From positions 1 to 34,764 of the forward strand of contig JAFGGF010000261.1 in NCBI GenBank assembly GCA_016930735.1: a stretch of 34,764 nt of DNA. The letters are read 5' to 3'. Positions within the stretch are counted from its first letter, which is position 1. Every line of letters begins with the position of its first letter. Below, piece by piece: positions 16,697 to 23,784 of this stretch. The translations under genes were made by a program, and so were the position numbers. This stretch comes from Prolixibacteraceae bacterium. GTDB taxonomy: Bacteria; Bacteroidota; Bacteroidia; Bacteroidales; Prolixibacteraceae. The notes beneath the pieces were generated by a model. That model did not search any database, was not told the origin of the DNA, and was given only the letters and a program-made list of their open reading frames with translations.

Positions 16697-17698
16697 ATGA
16701 ACCGGACTATAACATTACTTGCCCTTTTGAGTTTCTTTTACGGGTGTACAAATTCAGAAAAAAAACAAAGTTCTAAAACTCAGTCTGAAAAGAATAAAAT
16801 AAAAATATTAGTTGACACCGATGCCAACAATGAACTGGATGATCAGCATGCTCTTGCTTATGCATTTCTGAGCGATGATGTATTTAATGTTGTTGGAATT
16901 ACTGTAAATAATACGATTAACGGAGAAGGGATACAGGGGCATTACGATGAAGCTTTACGAATTATCAGGCTTTTCAATCTTGAAGAAACCATGCCTTTAA
17001 AAAAAGGGGCTGTAGGAATTTATAAAGATATTGCCCCGCATATTTCAGAAGCCGATTTTGACGGCCATGAAGCAGTCGATTTTATCATTGAACAAGCCGG
17101 AAAAAACACCGGTGATAAATTAGTCCTTATACCGGTCGGGAAACTGACCAACATAGCTCTGGCACTGTTAAAAGCTCCTGAAATAAAAGAAAAAATCAGG
17201 GTTGTCTGGTTAGGTTCCAATTACCCCGGTGAAGGTGAATACAACCTCGAAAATGATACAACCTCAGTAAATCCTGTAATTGAATCGGGAGTGGAATTTG
17301 AAATGGTTATCGTCAGGTATGGATTCTCTTCGGGGACAGCTGCTGTAACAGTTTCTCCGGAAGAAATAAGGGAAAATGTAGTGGGTAAAGGGCCAGTCGC
17401 AAAAACACCCATTACAGGGAGGCATGGAGGGGAATTCGCACGATTTGGCGATTATTCAATGAACCTTTTTGAGCATATCAACCAGCATGGTGAATTAACC
17501 TCAAGGGCATTGTTTGATATGGCGGCAGTTGCCACGGTAAAAAATCCTGAGTGGGCTGAAAAAGTTGAAATCCCTGCGCCCAGGCTTTCAGGAGTTGAAT
17601 GGATAGTCCAACCCGATAATCAGGTTAAAATATCTTACTGGGAAAATTTTAACCGCGATGCAATTGTGAATGATTTTTTTCAGTTATTAAACAGATAA
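16697..17698 (+). CDS. Nucleoside-hydrolase-like (IUNH) lipoprotein
   Basis: A 333-aa protein of the inosine-uridine nucleoside hydrolase fold. The Ca-binding motif DTDANNELDDQHALAYA (residues 40-56) keeps the family's DTDxxxxxDD pattern (D40, D42, D48, D49). Other family blocks are LVLIPVGKLTNIALAL and the late FDMAAVA. The N-terminus MNRTITLLALLSFFYGC carries a lipobox-like end (C17), followed by a polar Lys/Ser linker, so it is probably a lipoprotein in the periplasm or on the outer membrane. It likely cleaves ribosides (nucleosides or related N-glycosides); the substrate cannot be told. The gene stands alone: 119 nt upstream is the divergent receiver gene, and it converges on the 17712 gene with a 13-nt gap and no clear terminator. 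Confidence 0.88.
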   Translation: MNRTITLLALLSFFYGCTNSEKKQSSKTQSEKNKIKILVDTDANNELDDQHALAYAFLSDDVFNVVGITVNNTINGEGIQGHYDEALRIIRLFNLEETMPLKKGAVGIYKDIAPHISEADFDGHEAVDFIIEQAGKNTGDKLVLIPVGKLTNIALALLKAPEIKEKIRVVWLGSNYPGEGEYNLENDTTSVNPVIESGVEFEMVIVRYGFSSGTAAVTVSPEEIRENVVGKGPVAKTPITGRHGGEFARFGDYSMNLFEHINQHGELTSRALFDMAAVATVKNPEWAEKVEIPAPRLSGVEWIVQPDNQVKISYWENFNRDAIVNDFFQLLNR

Positions 17699-17711
17699 TA
17701 ATCATTTCTGA

Positions 17712-18485
17712 TCAGTTTCTGGAAATTATGGTTGCCTTATAAGGAAGAGCCCGGTAGATTGCTTTTGCATCATCGTTATCGAGCCAGATAAATACTACAG
17801 GCGTAAACACTCTTTTATTTTCAAGCTGTGCCTTTCTGCTAAATCTGTATTTTCTGATATCCCTGTGAAATGCAGGTTTTGAGCCTGTTGAGTCCTTAGA
17901 ATTATATCCGTTAATTACAAACCTGATATTGTTCTCTGTAATAAATTCCCAGTAAAATCTTCTGTTTATTGAGGCTGTAGTGTCTATGGGAACCGTATTT
18001 CCTTCAGAATCAATCCTGACTTTTTTTACCGGCTTTTTTGCAATATTTGAATTCCCTGCCAATATTTTAACTGGCTTACCGAAAAAATACTGGTATGCTT
18101 CAGAATTGATATCTGACAGGAAATTTTCAGGAATTTTATAATTTATTTTGCTTTTAACCAGGGCAAGATTTTTAAATTGAAGTTGAATTATACTATCAGT
18201 AAAATTTATACCAATATTCATCGAATCTTCTTTTCCGGTAACCAACTGATTTTCGATCCACAACTTCTCTTTCCAGAGGTTTTGTTTAACCGGATTATCC
18301 CACTCTTCCAAAGCCGGTATTTTTTCCAAATCATTTAACTTTAACGTTATGGCAGCTTTTTTTACTTCTGAGCGTGAAATCAATATTCCTGCAACTACAA
18401 CTATTAAAGCAGTTCCAATAACAACCATTGATATAATGTTTGCTGTTTTACTGGAAAGATTTGTTTTAAAAAATAAAAGCTTCAT
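17712..18485 (-). CDS. Unknown single-pass membrane protein in the L,D-transpeptidase operon
   Basis: A 257-aa protein I do not recognise. A short cytoplasmic N-terminus (1-15) precedes one TM helix (about 17-38, IISMVVIGTALIVVVAGILI); the remaining 220 residues should be periplasmic. That part begins with a charged helix and continues with predicted beta-rich sequence ending RALPYKATIISRN. The word SEVKKAAITLKLNDLEK just after the helix suggests a stalk. It starts 1 nt after the stop of the second L,D-transpeptidase gene, so it is the last gene of that operon and probably works in the same envelope process. It is not an obvious anti-sigma factor: the cytoplasmic part is too short. Confidence 0.75.
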   Translation of the reverse strand: MKLLFFKTNLSSKTANIISMVVIGTALIVVVAGILISRSEVKKAAITLKLNDLEKIPALEEWDNPVKQNLWKEKLWIENQLVTGKEDSMNIGINFTDSIIQLQFKNLALVKSKINYKIPENFLSDINSEAYQYFFGKPVKILAGNSNIAKKPVKKVRIDSEGNTVPIDTTASINRRFYWEFITENNIRFVINGYNSKDSTGSKPAFHRDIRKYRFSRKAQLENKRVFTPVVFIWLDNDDAKAIYRALPYKATIISRN

Positions 18486-18486
18486 T

Positions 18487-19155
18487 TTAATAAATAAAAA
18501 CTTTCGAACCTAATTGCATCGTGTCGTAAACATATTTAAGGTCAGCATCATTAAGCCTTACACAGCCATGAGTTACCGGCAGTCCAAGGAATCGCTGATA
18601 CAAAGTGCCATGAATAAGATAACCATTGCCAATATCAAGGGCATAATCGCCTAAAACACCGTATTCATACCTTGACGCATGTGTAGGAGGAGGTATTGGA
18701 AGCCCCTCTTCAATAAATGCCCAATCAGGTTTTCTCCAAACCGGATCAACAATTTTGTTTTTTACGGTAAACACTCCCTTGGGTGTCTCAAAAAGATATT
18801 GTTTATCTCCATCTGCTTCCAAATGAATGTAGCTTCCCGTAGAGCAAATCCCCTCATAATCCAGAACCTTATTTTTATAAACCTGAAATGAGTTTTCTGC
18901 GGTGTTAATTACCAAATAAACTTTTCCGGGGTTTAACCTGCCCAGTTTTTTCTGTAACGATTCAACTTCCTTTTCAAGTTTTAAAGCTGTAAGTTGCCCT
19001 TTATTTTCAGAGATGGCAAATTTTAATCCTTTTGAATATTCCTTTTCCCGGAATTCAGGAATAAATTTCAGAAATCCAAACCAGATAATAATGAACCCGA
19101 CAAATACAGATATAAGGATTTTAAAGTAAACCAGTATTTTACCTGAAGGAATCAT
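18487..19155 (-). CDS. Membrane-anchored L,D-transpeptidase (YkuD domain)
   Basis: A 222-aa protein from the ATG at 19155 (an upstream TTG at 19164 would overlap the previous stop). One TM helix (about 8-30) anchors it. A coiled-coil-like segment (about 50-75, LTALKLEKEVESLQKKL) is followed by a YkuD catalytic domain from about residue 80. The active-site block is GLPVTHGCVRLNDADLKYVY with H196 and nucleophile C198; an upstream His (YLIHGTLY, H182) is the usual partner. Such enzymes crosslink peptidoglycan (3-3 links) or attach proteins to meso-DAP. It lies second in the transpeptidase pair, 5 nt after the upstream enzyme's stop and 1 nt before the unknown membrane gene. Confidence 0.92.
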   Translation of the reverse strand: MIPSGKILVYFKILISVFVGFIIIWFGFLKFIPEFREKEYSKGLKFAISENKGQLTALKLEKEVESLQKKLGRLNPGKVYLVINTAENSFQVYKNKVLDYEGICSTGSYIHLEADGDKQYLFETPKGVFTVKNKIVDPVWRKPDWAFIEEGLPIPPPTHASRYEYGVLGDYALDIGNGYLIHGTLYQRFLGLPVTHGCVRLNDADLKYVYDTMQLGSKVFIY

Positions 19156-19160
19156 ATAAT

Positions 19161-20273
19161 TCAATTGAAAAATTTATCGTAGGGAATTTCACTGCCTATA
19201 ATTATTACCGGAGTATTGACCCCAACCATTCCAAATAATTTATCCATTTCAGTGTTTTCCAAAGCAATACAACCATCTGTCCAGTTGCTCCCTTTACCGC
19301 CTAATCCATGAATTTCAATTAATCCGCCAATTTTTGAATTCTTTGAAATTGCACCGCTTTTGACCAGTTTGTCGAACCTTTTTTTATCCTCTGAATTTGG
19401 ATAATTTATCAGAAGTGATTTATAAAATTTAGTCTTGTTACCGCTTTTTTTCTCAACAATATGATAAATACCTTCGGGTGTTGCTTTATCACCCATCCTC
19501 TTTTTATCTCCAAACCAGTTCCTTCCAAATTCGGCAGAAAAACTTCCTATTGTTTTATTACTTTTTAATACCAAACAGGTTGATTCAAGTTTATTAATGA
19601 GAATTACGGTCTGTCCATTCCTGGAAAGTTTCCGGGCATAACTTGCATCCTCCACCCACTTCGGATAATCGGCATAAAAATTCTTTAATAATTCCCTGGC
19701 AGAATCAGAGGCTCTGTTTATTAGTTTTTCTGCCTCATCAGTACGGATTTTTGTTTCCAAAATCTGCCCCCTCTTAAATAATTCCTCTGCCTCGTGATAT
19801 TTCATTCTTGCCTGGCTGAATAAATCAAAGTCGTGTTTGTTTAGTGGCAGGTGAATAAAATATTTTTCGAAATATGTAATTTTATTTTTTAATGAAGTGA
19901 ACTGGCTTTTCAGTTTTCCGTTATAGTTTTTCTTTTCATTAACTGCTTTGGCAAAGGCTTTATTACTAAGTTCAAATGATTTGCCTGCAAGTTCCTTCAC
20001 CTTTTCATAATCGCGAATGAGCAAAAACCTTTCATTCTGGTACTTCCATTCACTCATTGCCTGATTATACATTTTATCGGCTTCACTGAAAATTTGTTCA
20101 GCATATTTATCGGCCTGTTCTTTTTTTGCCTGGGCCAGTGCATTTACGGCATTTTTAACCTCAGCTTTAGGGGGTGTATTACTCAAATATTTATACAGCG
20201 AATAAATTGAAACTGCTAAAAAAACTATTATGAAAGAAAAAAGAATAATCCTTTTTGCCCTGTTTTTTTTCAT
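19161..20273 (-). CDS. L,D-transpeptidase with long helical stalk
   Basis: A 370-aa protein. TM anchor at about 9-29, then about 170 residues of Ala/Lys/Glu-rich predicted helices (40-215, e.g. NALAQAKKEQADKYAEQIFS) that look like a coiled-coil bundle, then a YkuD domain from about 220 to 360. Catalytic block: EIHGLGGKGSNWTDGCIALE with H322 and C335; KATPEGIYHIVEKK is the typical substrate-loop region. The stalk could reach across the periplasm toward the outer membrane or bind the coiled-coil lipoprotein encoded upstream. Its ATG lies only 5 nt after the T tract of an intrinsic terminator, so expression presumably depends on read-through from the lipoprotein promoter or on an internal promoter. 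Confidence 0.9.
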   Translation of the reverse strand: MKKNRAKRIILFSFIIVFLAVSIYSLYKYLSNTPPKAEVKNAVNALAQAKKEQADKYAEQIFSEADKMYNQAMSEWKYQNERFLLIRDYEKVKELAGKSFELSNKAFAKAVNEKKNYNGKLKSQFTSLKNKITYFEKYFIHLPLNKHDFDLFSQARMKYHEAEELFKRGQILETKIRTDEAEKLINRASDSARELLKNFYADYPKWVEDASYARKLSRNGQTVILINKLESTCLVLKSNKTIGSFSAEFGRNWFGDKKRMGDKATPEGIYHIVEKKSGNKTKFYKSLLINYPNSEDKKRFDKLVKSGAISKNSKIGGLIEIHGLGGKGSNWTDGCIALENTEMDKLFGMVGVNTPVIIIGSEIPYDKFFN

Positions 20274-20285
20274 ATTTTAAAAAAA

Positions 20286-20305
20286 GCCGGGAATATTATC
20301 CCGGC
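20286..20305 (-). terminator. Intrinsic terminator/attenuator between lipoprotein and L,D-transpeptidase
   Basis: A perfect 7-bp GC-rich stem GCCGGGA / TCCCGGC with a 6-nt loop, followed on the minus strand by seven T residues. It lies between the lipoprotein stop (20326) and the transpeptidase ATG (20273). It should make the lipoprotein mRNA far more abundant than the downstream enzyme mRNA. Confidence 0.85.
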
Positions 20306-20325
20306 AATTTATATTTATGCGTGTC

Positions 20326-20925
20326 CTATCTTTTTTTCAAATTGTATTTTTCAATAACAGATTTTAGTTCCGCATTAATAGAATTTGATTTTTCAAGTGC
20401 TGCTTTGGCTTTTGACTGTGCTGTCAGAAGATTTCCGTCGTTGAGGAGTTGAGAAATTTCTCCAACAGTGGTATTAATGACTGAAAGCTCGCTCTTTATT
20501 GCATCAATAGCTGCTTTACCTTCTTTTCCTTTTGGAGCTTTTTCTACCAATCCGGCATTTTCATCAGCCAGGGCATTCAATTGTTCCAATTCAGAATTTA
20601 CTTCTTCTGTTATGGCAATTTTTTTAGCTTCAGCACTTTTAACCAACTCATTTGCCTGAGATTCAACGGCTGCCAGTTTAGCTTTTACACCCGAAAAACT
20701 CTTGAATAATTTGCCCTTTCCTGCTTCTATTTCAGTATTAATAGCATTCATCGAATCAAGAAGAACTGCATATTCCGATTCCAGATAAACATTGGCTTCG
20801 GCCTGTTCAGCATTTACAATAGCAGCATTTGCTGCATCAACTTCAGCCTGAGGAACTTTTGCGCAACCACCTAATATAAACGCTGCTGATATTACAACAG
20901 CAAAAATTAACATACTCTTTTTCAT
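20326..20925 (-). CDS. Coiled-coil lipoprotein, Lpp-like tether candidate
   Basis: A 199-aa lipoprotein from the ATG at 20925; an in-frame upstream ATG at 20988 would bury the signal peptide. Signal MKKSMLIFAVVISAAFILGG with lipobox LGGC (C21). The mature protein is almost wholly predicted helix, rich in Ala, Glu, Lys and Ser, without Trp and with one Cys, the lipidated C21. It contains repeated heptad-like phrases (EVDAANAAIVNAEQAEAN) and ends KYNLKKR. E. coli Lpp is also an all-helical lipoprotein ending in Lys (YRK) that L,D-transpeptidases join to peptidoglycan; here two such enzymes are encoded directly downstream. The C-terminal residue is Arg, with Lys at -1 and -2, so the analogy is not exact. 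It is probably driven by the ECF promoter at 20996-21019. Function is inferred from context. Confidence 0.85.
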   Translation of the reverse strand: MKKSMLIFAVVISAAFILGGCAKVPQAEVDAANAAIVNAEQAEANVYLESEYAVLLDSMNAINTEIEAGKGKLFKSFSGVKAKLAAVESQANELVKSAEAKKIAITEEVNSELEQLNALADENAGLVEKAPKGKEGKAAIDAIKSELSVINTTVGEISQLLNDGNLLTAQSKAKAALEKSNSINAELKSVIEKYNLKKR

Positions 20926-20995
20926 AACTTTTATAAATCTTAAGTTTAAATTTCTAATATGAATTTCATGTTTATAAAATTCATTCAATTATTTT

Positions 20996-21019
20996 GACGA
21001 AAGGAATGCAGGAAGTAAC
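20996..21019 (-). promoter_or_regulatory. ECF sigma-type promoter, lipoprotein/L,D-transpeptidase operon
   Basis: On the minus strand: GTTACTT, 13-nt spacer, CGTC followed by AAAA. The same two blocks with the same 13- or 14-nt spacing occur upstream of the genes at 21705 and 22192. The leader to the lipoprotein ATG would be about 65 nt. GTTACTT keeps the GxxACTT core common to ECF -35 elements, and CGTC is a common ECF -10. Confidence 0.6.
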
Positions 21020-21038
21020 ATAATTGTATTAAAAAATG

Positions 21039-21046
21039 TAAATTTG
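21039..21046 (+). promoter_or_regulatory. Candidate housekeeping -7 element for the sigma gene
   Basis: TAAATTTG matches TAnnTTTG, 33 nt before the ATG at 21080. No TTG stands at the ideal -33 distance. If correct, the ECF gene itself is read by the housekeeping sigma rather than being autoregulated. Confidence 0.4.
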
Positions 21047-21079
21047 ATTTGTTTCTTTATTTTCAGGAAGCCCGTTTTT

Positions 21080-21643
21080 ATGAATAAGCTGAATTATAAT
21101 AATTTACCAGACGAAGAAATTCTGCAGGTTATATTAAAAGAAAACAATAAGGATCTTTATGATATTATTTATAAACGTTATTTCAATAAAGTTACCGACA
21201 GATGTTTCAGTTTTTTAAAAAATAAATTACTGGCAACTGAATTTGCCAACGATATTTTAATAAAAGCTTATGAAAACTTACACGGATTTAAAGGAAATTC
21301 ATCATTTTCTTCATGGCTTTACTCTATCACATATAATCATATAATCGATTTCCTGCGGAAAAAGAAACAATTGCATTACCCCAACTGGAACAGGGAAAAT
21401 GAAATTCCTGAAATAATTGATGAATCAACAACCGATGTTGAAGAAATCAGCTATGACAATTTGATGAAGATTTTTGAAATTATACACCCGGAAGAAAAAG
21501 CGTTATTACTTATGAAGTATCAGCATGGCTTATCGCTCAGGGAAATTGCAAAAAGCCTTTCAATCAGCGACGATGCTGTTAAAATGAGATTAAAAAGGGC
21601 CAGGTCAAGGGTAATTTACCTTTATCATAAGGAATACGATTAA
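21080..21643 (+). CDS. ECF-subfamily RNA polymerase sigma factor
   Basis: A 187-aa sigma-70 family protein starting MNKLNYNNLPDEEIL. The reading frame extends upstream to an ATG at 21044, but those 12 residues are not family-like. Region 2 spans about 25-90 (LYDIIYKRYFNKV, then FKGNSSFSSWLYSITYNHIIDFLRKKK). Region 4 lies at about 135-185 (EEKALLLMKYQHGLSLREIAKSLSISDDAVKMRLKRARSR), a clear helix-turn-helix. Regions 1.1 and 3 are absent, as in ECF sigmas. No anti-sigma gene with the usual zinc-finger or FecR layout is adjacent. It is divergent from the lipoprotein/transpeptidase operon, and three matching promoter-like motifs surround it, so those genes are its probable targets. Confidence 0.9.
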   Translation: MNKLNYNNLPDEEILQVILKENNKDLYDIIYKRYFNKVTDRCFSFLKNKLLATEFANDILIKAYENLHGFKGNSSFSSWLYSITYNHIIDFLRKKKQLHYPNWNRENEIPEIIDESTTDVEEISYDNLMKIFEIIHPEEKALLLMKYQHGLSLREIAKSLSISDDAVKMRLKRARSRVIYLYHKEYD

Positions 21644-21656
21644 TTCAATGCTGACC

Positions 21657-21680
21657 GTTACTTTGAATTATAATTACGTC
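21657..21680 (+). promoter_or_regulatory. ECF sigma-type promoter, PepSY-like gene
   Basis: CCGTTACTTT followed by CGTC with 13 nt between GTTACTT and CGTC, then AAAT. It sits 13 nt after the sigma gene and predicts a start about 18 nt before the ATG at 21705. See the matching motifs at 20996-21019 and 22141-22165. Confidence 0.6.
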
Positions 21681-21704
21681 AAATATTTGTAGAAATCAAT
21701 CTAA

Positions 21705-22100
21705 ATGAAATTCAATTTTTTCAAAAATAATTTACACACGATTCCTAAAAAAGTCAGGGAACAACAAAAAATAATTTTCCCGAAATCACTGAATATTGAA
21801 TGGTCAAATTCGGAAAAATATTTTGAAGCAGTTTTTTACCTTGACGAAACAGAACAGATTGCACGGTATTCTACCGATGGAAAATTGGTGGAACACAAAA
21901 AAAACCTTTGGCCCGAAAAACTGCCTAAAATTATTACTGAGGCATGTAAAAAATTTGGAGAAGTGATGAATGCCATTGAAATTTTTAAAGATGGAAACCA
22001 TGTTTTTGAAATTATCATCAGGGATAAAAATTTCTCACGGCATCTGCTTTTGTTTTATAATGATGGTACCTTGCTGAAAAATTATCCTTTAGACAGCTAA
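21705..22100 (+). CDS. Cytoplasmic PepSY-like (BLIP-fold) domain protein
   Basis: A 131-aa protein without a signal peptide. The sequence is a single beta-sheet/helix module: FPKSLNIEWSNSEKYFEAVFYLDE, TEQIARYSTDGKLVEH, LPKIITEACKKFGEVMNAIE, and FYNDGTLLKNYPLDS. This matches the PepSY-like/putative beta-lactamase-inhibitor-like fold common in Bacteroidota, where it is normally exported; here no export signal is seen. The role is unknown; binding to a protein partner is the usual suggestion. Its own ECF-type promoter lies directly upstream, in the 61-nt gap after the sigma gene, so it is a likely sigma target and could act in feedback (inference). Confidence 0.75.
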   Translation: MKFNFFKNNLHTIPKKVREQQKIIFPKSLNIEWSNSEKYFEAVFYLDETEQIARYSTDGKLVEHKKNLWPEKLPKIITEACKKFGEVMNAIEIFKDGNHVFEIIIRDKNFSRHLLLFYNDGTLLKNYPLDS

Positions 22101-22140
22101 TCCTTTCTTTTGTCGGCAATAAAATATTTTATATGTACCC

Positions 22141-22165
22141 GTTACTTTCACCGACCTGGTACGTC
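22141..22165 (+). promoter_or_regulatory. ECF sigma-type promoter, 33-aa membrane protein
   Basis: CCGTTACTTT then CGTC with 14 nt between GTTACTT and CGTC, followed by GAAA. Predicted start near 22172, about 20 nt before the ATG at 22192. It is the third copy of the motif around the sigma gene. Confidence 0.55.
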
Positions 22166-22191
22166 GAAATTTTGTATTAACAATTTTGTAT

Positions 22192-22293
22192 ATGGAAAAT
22201 GCAGGCAATCAACTCAGGAAAGGAAATAATACAGCACTTTTGATAGGTATAGTTTTAATGGGATTATTACTTGTTCTTTGGTTTTTAATATAA
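22192..22293 (+). CDS. 33-aa single-TM mini-protein
   Basis: A short reading frame encoding 33 residues: a polar N-terminus with one Arg and one Lys (MENAGNQLRKGNNT) and one hydrophobic helix (residues 15-33, ALLIGIVLMGLLLVLWFLI) ending at the stop. The positive residues before the helix predict a cytoplasmic N-terminus. The case for a real gene is the ECF-type promoter placed about 25 nt upstream and the coherent TM composition. Small stress-induced membrane proteins of this size are known in other phyla, but I cannot assign a family. It could act on the sigma system or the envelope enzymes (inference). Confidence 0.55.
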   Translation: MENAGNQLRKGNNTALLIGIVLMGLLLVLWFLI

Positions 22294-22329
22294 AACGAAA
22301 AAATTAAACAAGACAAAACTCAAATCAAT

Positions 22330-23724
22330 TTAATATTCAGGAACATTAAATCCTGATAAATAATTATCGAGGACAAGGACCCAGTCGTTCCCTCGTCCTC
22401 CTGATTCAGGTTTAAATGTTTTTACATGGTTGGTTTTAACAATTCCGGAATTTATAGTTTCACCTGTCCGGCAATTATACCACCATGTTTTTGCTTCGGA
22501 CCAGCCGCAAAGATTCAGGTCAAGACTGGCTCCCCAACCAGTTGGAATATAAACCATAATATAATCTTTTCCTCTTGTGGCAACAATATAATCCGTTTCA
22601 GGCACATAGTTATTTTTTACAATTTCCTGAAACGGAATACGTTCGGTCATCGGGCGGCTTTCCATCAAATTCCTTACATGGATCATATCCCATGCTCCGG
22701 GTAAATCAAGGTCGTCGTACCATGTATTCCGAGCATTGCCAACCGGTATCCTTTCTGGAGTCAACATTTGCCAAATTGCATGGCAACCATAAGTATGACC
22801 AAAACCTCCGGTAAAAAGATTCCAGTAGGCAGCCTGCCTTACATCGGCATCGTCGAACCAACCTAAGGTTTCAGGCTGCCAGTTGTAAGGATGGTCTTCA
22901 TATCGTGGTTCCCCGTCGAAGGTTGGTTTTATCGGCTCCAGCTTATAATCGGGTTGTAAAAGTTTGATATAAGCAGCGTATGACCGTTCACCATGCCCTG
23001 TTTGCATCATATTAAAATCGAGCCAGTCTTCGTTATGAAACCATTTCGATGAACTGTTCCCTCCCATTGGGTGGAATGTCATTAGGTGGTTTTTATCGTA
23101 CTTTTTGATCCCTTCGGCAAGAGCTTTCCAAACCAGGAAGTTATCACCTCCGCCTTGTCTGTCGCCGCCGTTTATCCAGATTATATTTTTGAAATCCTTG
23201 TATCTTTCCCCCAATATTTCACCATATTTTTTAGCATTTTCAGGATTAAAAATTACAGGTCCAATTCCCCATTGTTTATCGACTTTGTCGCCCCAGGTTG
23301 GAAGTAAACCAATAAACAAACCTTTTTCTTCAGCTTTCCTGATCACCCAATCAACATGCTGAAAATAGGCTTCATTTATATTTGTAGGGTCATTACTAAT
23401 TAGTGGTTTTTCATCTTCCATATTCGGAGTGCTTAAACCGTCGAGTTCAGCAAGGATCACTGCCTGAATAACCGTAAATCCTTTTTCCCTCCTGTTTTCC
23501 AGGTATTTTTCAGCATCCTCTTTCGACAACCTGTGAAACAATTCCCAGGCAGTATCGCCCAGATAAAAGAATGGAGTTCCGTCTTCAAAAACCAAAAACC
23601 TTCTGTTTTCAGAAACCATTAATTTCCCGTGGGAAAAGTCGACTGATGGTCCCTGCCATTTAACTTCCTGTGAGTATGATGCTAGCGAAATAATAGCTGC
23701 AACTAGAACTAATATCTTTTTCAT
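22330..23724 (-). CDS. GH140-type (DUF4038) secreted glycosidase, apiosidase-like
   Basis: A 464-aa protein starting MKKILVLVAAIISLASYSQ (signal peptide; cleavage near residue 19); an ATG four codons upstream is also in frame. The catalytic (beta/alpha)8 region carries DUF4038/GH140 blocks: VFEDGTPFFYLGDTAWELFHRLS (44-66), GFTVIQAVILAELDGL, IIWINGGDRQGGG (181-193) and PTFDGEPRYEDHPY (267-280). D188 and E272 are candidate acid/base and nucleophile. The C-terminal ~90 residues (YIVATRGKDYIMVYIPTGWG) look like the beta-sandwich that follows in this family. Characterised GH140 enzymes cut apiose-galacturonate links of rhamnogalacturonan II. No other RG-II enzymes or SusC/D genes are nearby, so the substrate is uncertain. 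It lies 60 nt downstream of the T9SS repeat protein gene on the same strand. Confidence 0.88.
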   Translation of the reverse strand: MKKILVLVAAIISLASYSQEVKWQGPSVDFSHGKLMVSENRRFLVFEDGTPFFYLGDTAWELFHRLSKEDAEKYLENRREKGFTVIQAVILAELDGLSTPNMEDEKPLISNDPTNINEAYFQHVDWVIRKAEEKGLFIGLLPTWGDKVDKQWGIGPVIFNPENAKKYGEILGERYKDFKNIIWINGGDRQGGGDNFLVWKALAEGIKKYDKNHLMTFHPMGGNSSSKWFHNEDWLDFNMMQTGHGERSYAAYIKLLQPDYKLEPIKPTFDGEPRYEDHPYNWQPETLGWFDDADVRQAAYWNLFTGGFGHTYGCHAIWQMLTPERIPVGNARNTWYDDLDLPGAWDMIHVRNLMESRPMTERIPFQEIVKNNYVPETDYIVATRGKDYIMVYIPTGWGASLDLNLCGWSEAKTWWYNCRTGETINSGIVKTNHVKTFKPESGGRGNDWVLVLDNYLSGFNVPEY

Positions 23725-23784
23725 AAATAAAGACAATTTGATTACAGCCTTTAAAAGTAATAATATCAGAAATTATTTATTTAT

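Noticed and set aside
17712-18485. Unknown membrane protein as the anti-sigma factor of the ECF sigma
   Set aside because: Only about 15 residues are cytoplasmic, with no zinc-finger or sigma-binding helix bundle; it is also last in the transpeptidase operon rather than next to the sigma gene.
21044-21079. Upstream ATG (21044) as start of the sigma factor
   Set aside because: It overlaps the candidate -7 element and adds 12 hydrophobic residues not seen in ECF sigma factors; the ATG at 21080 fits the family.
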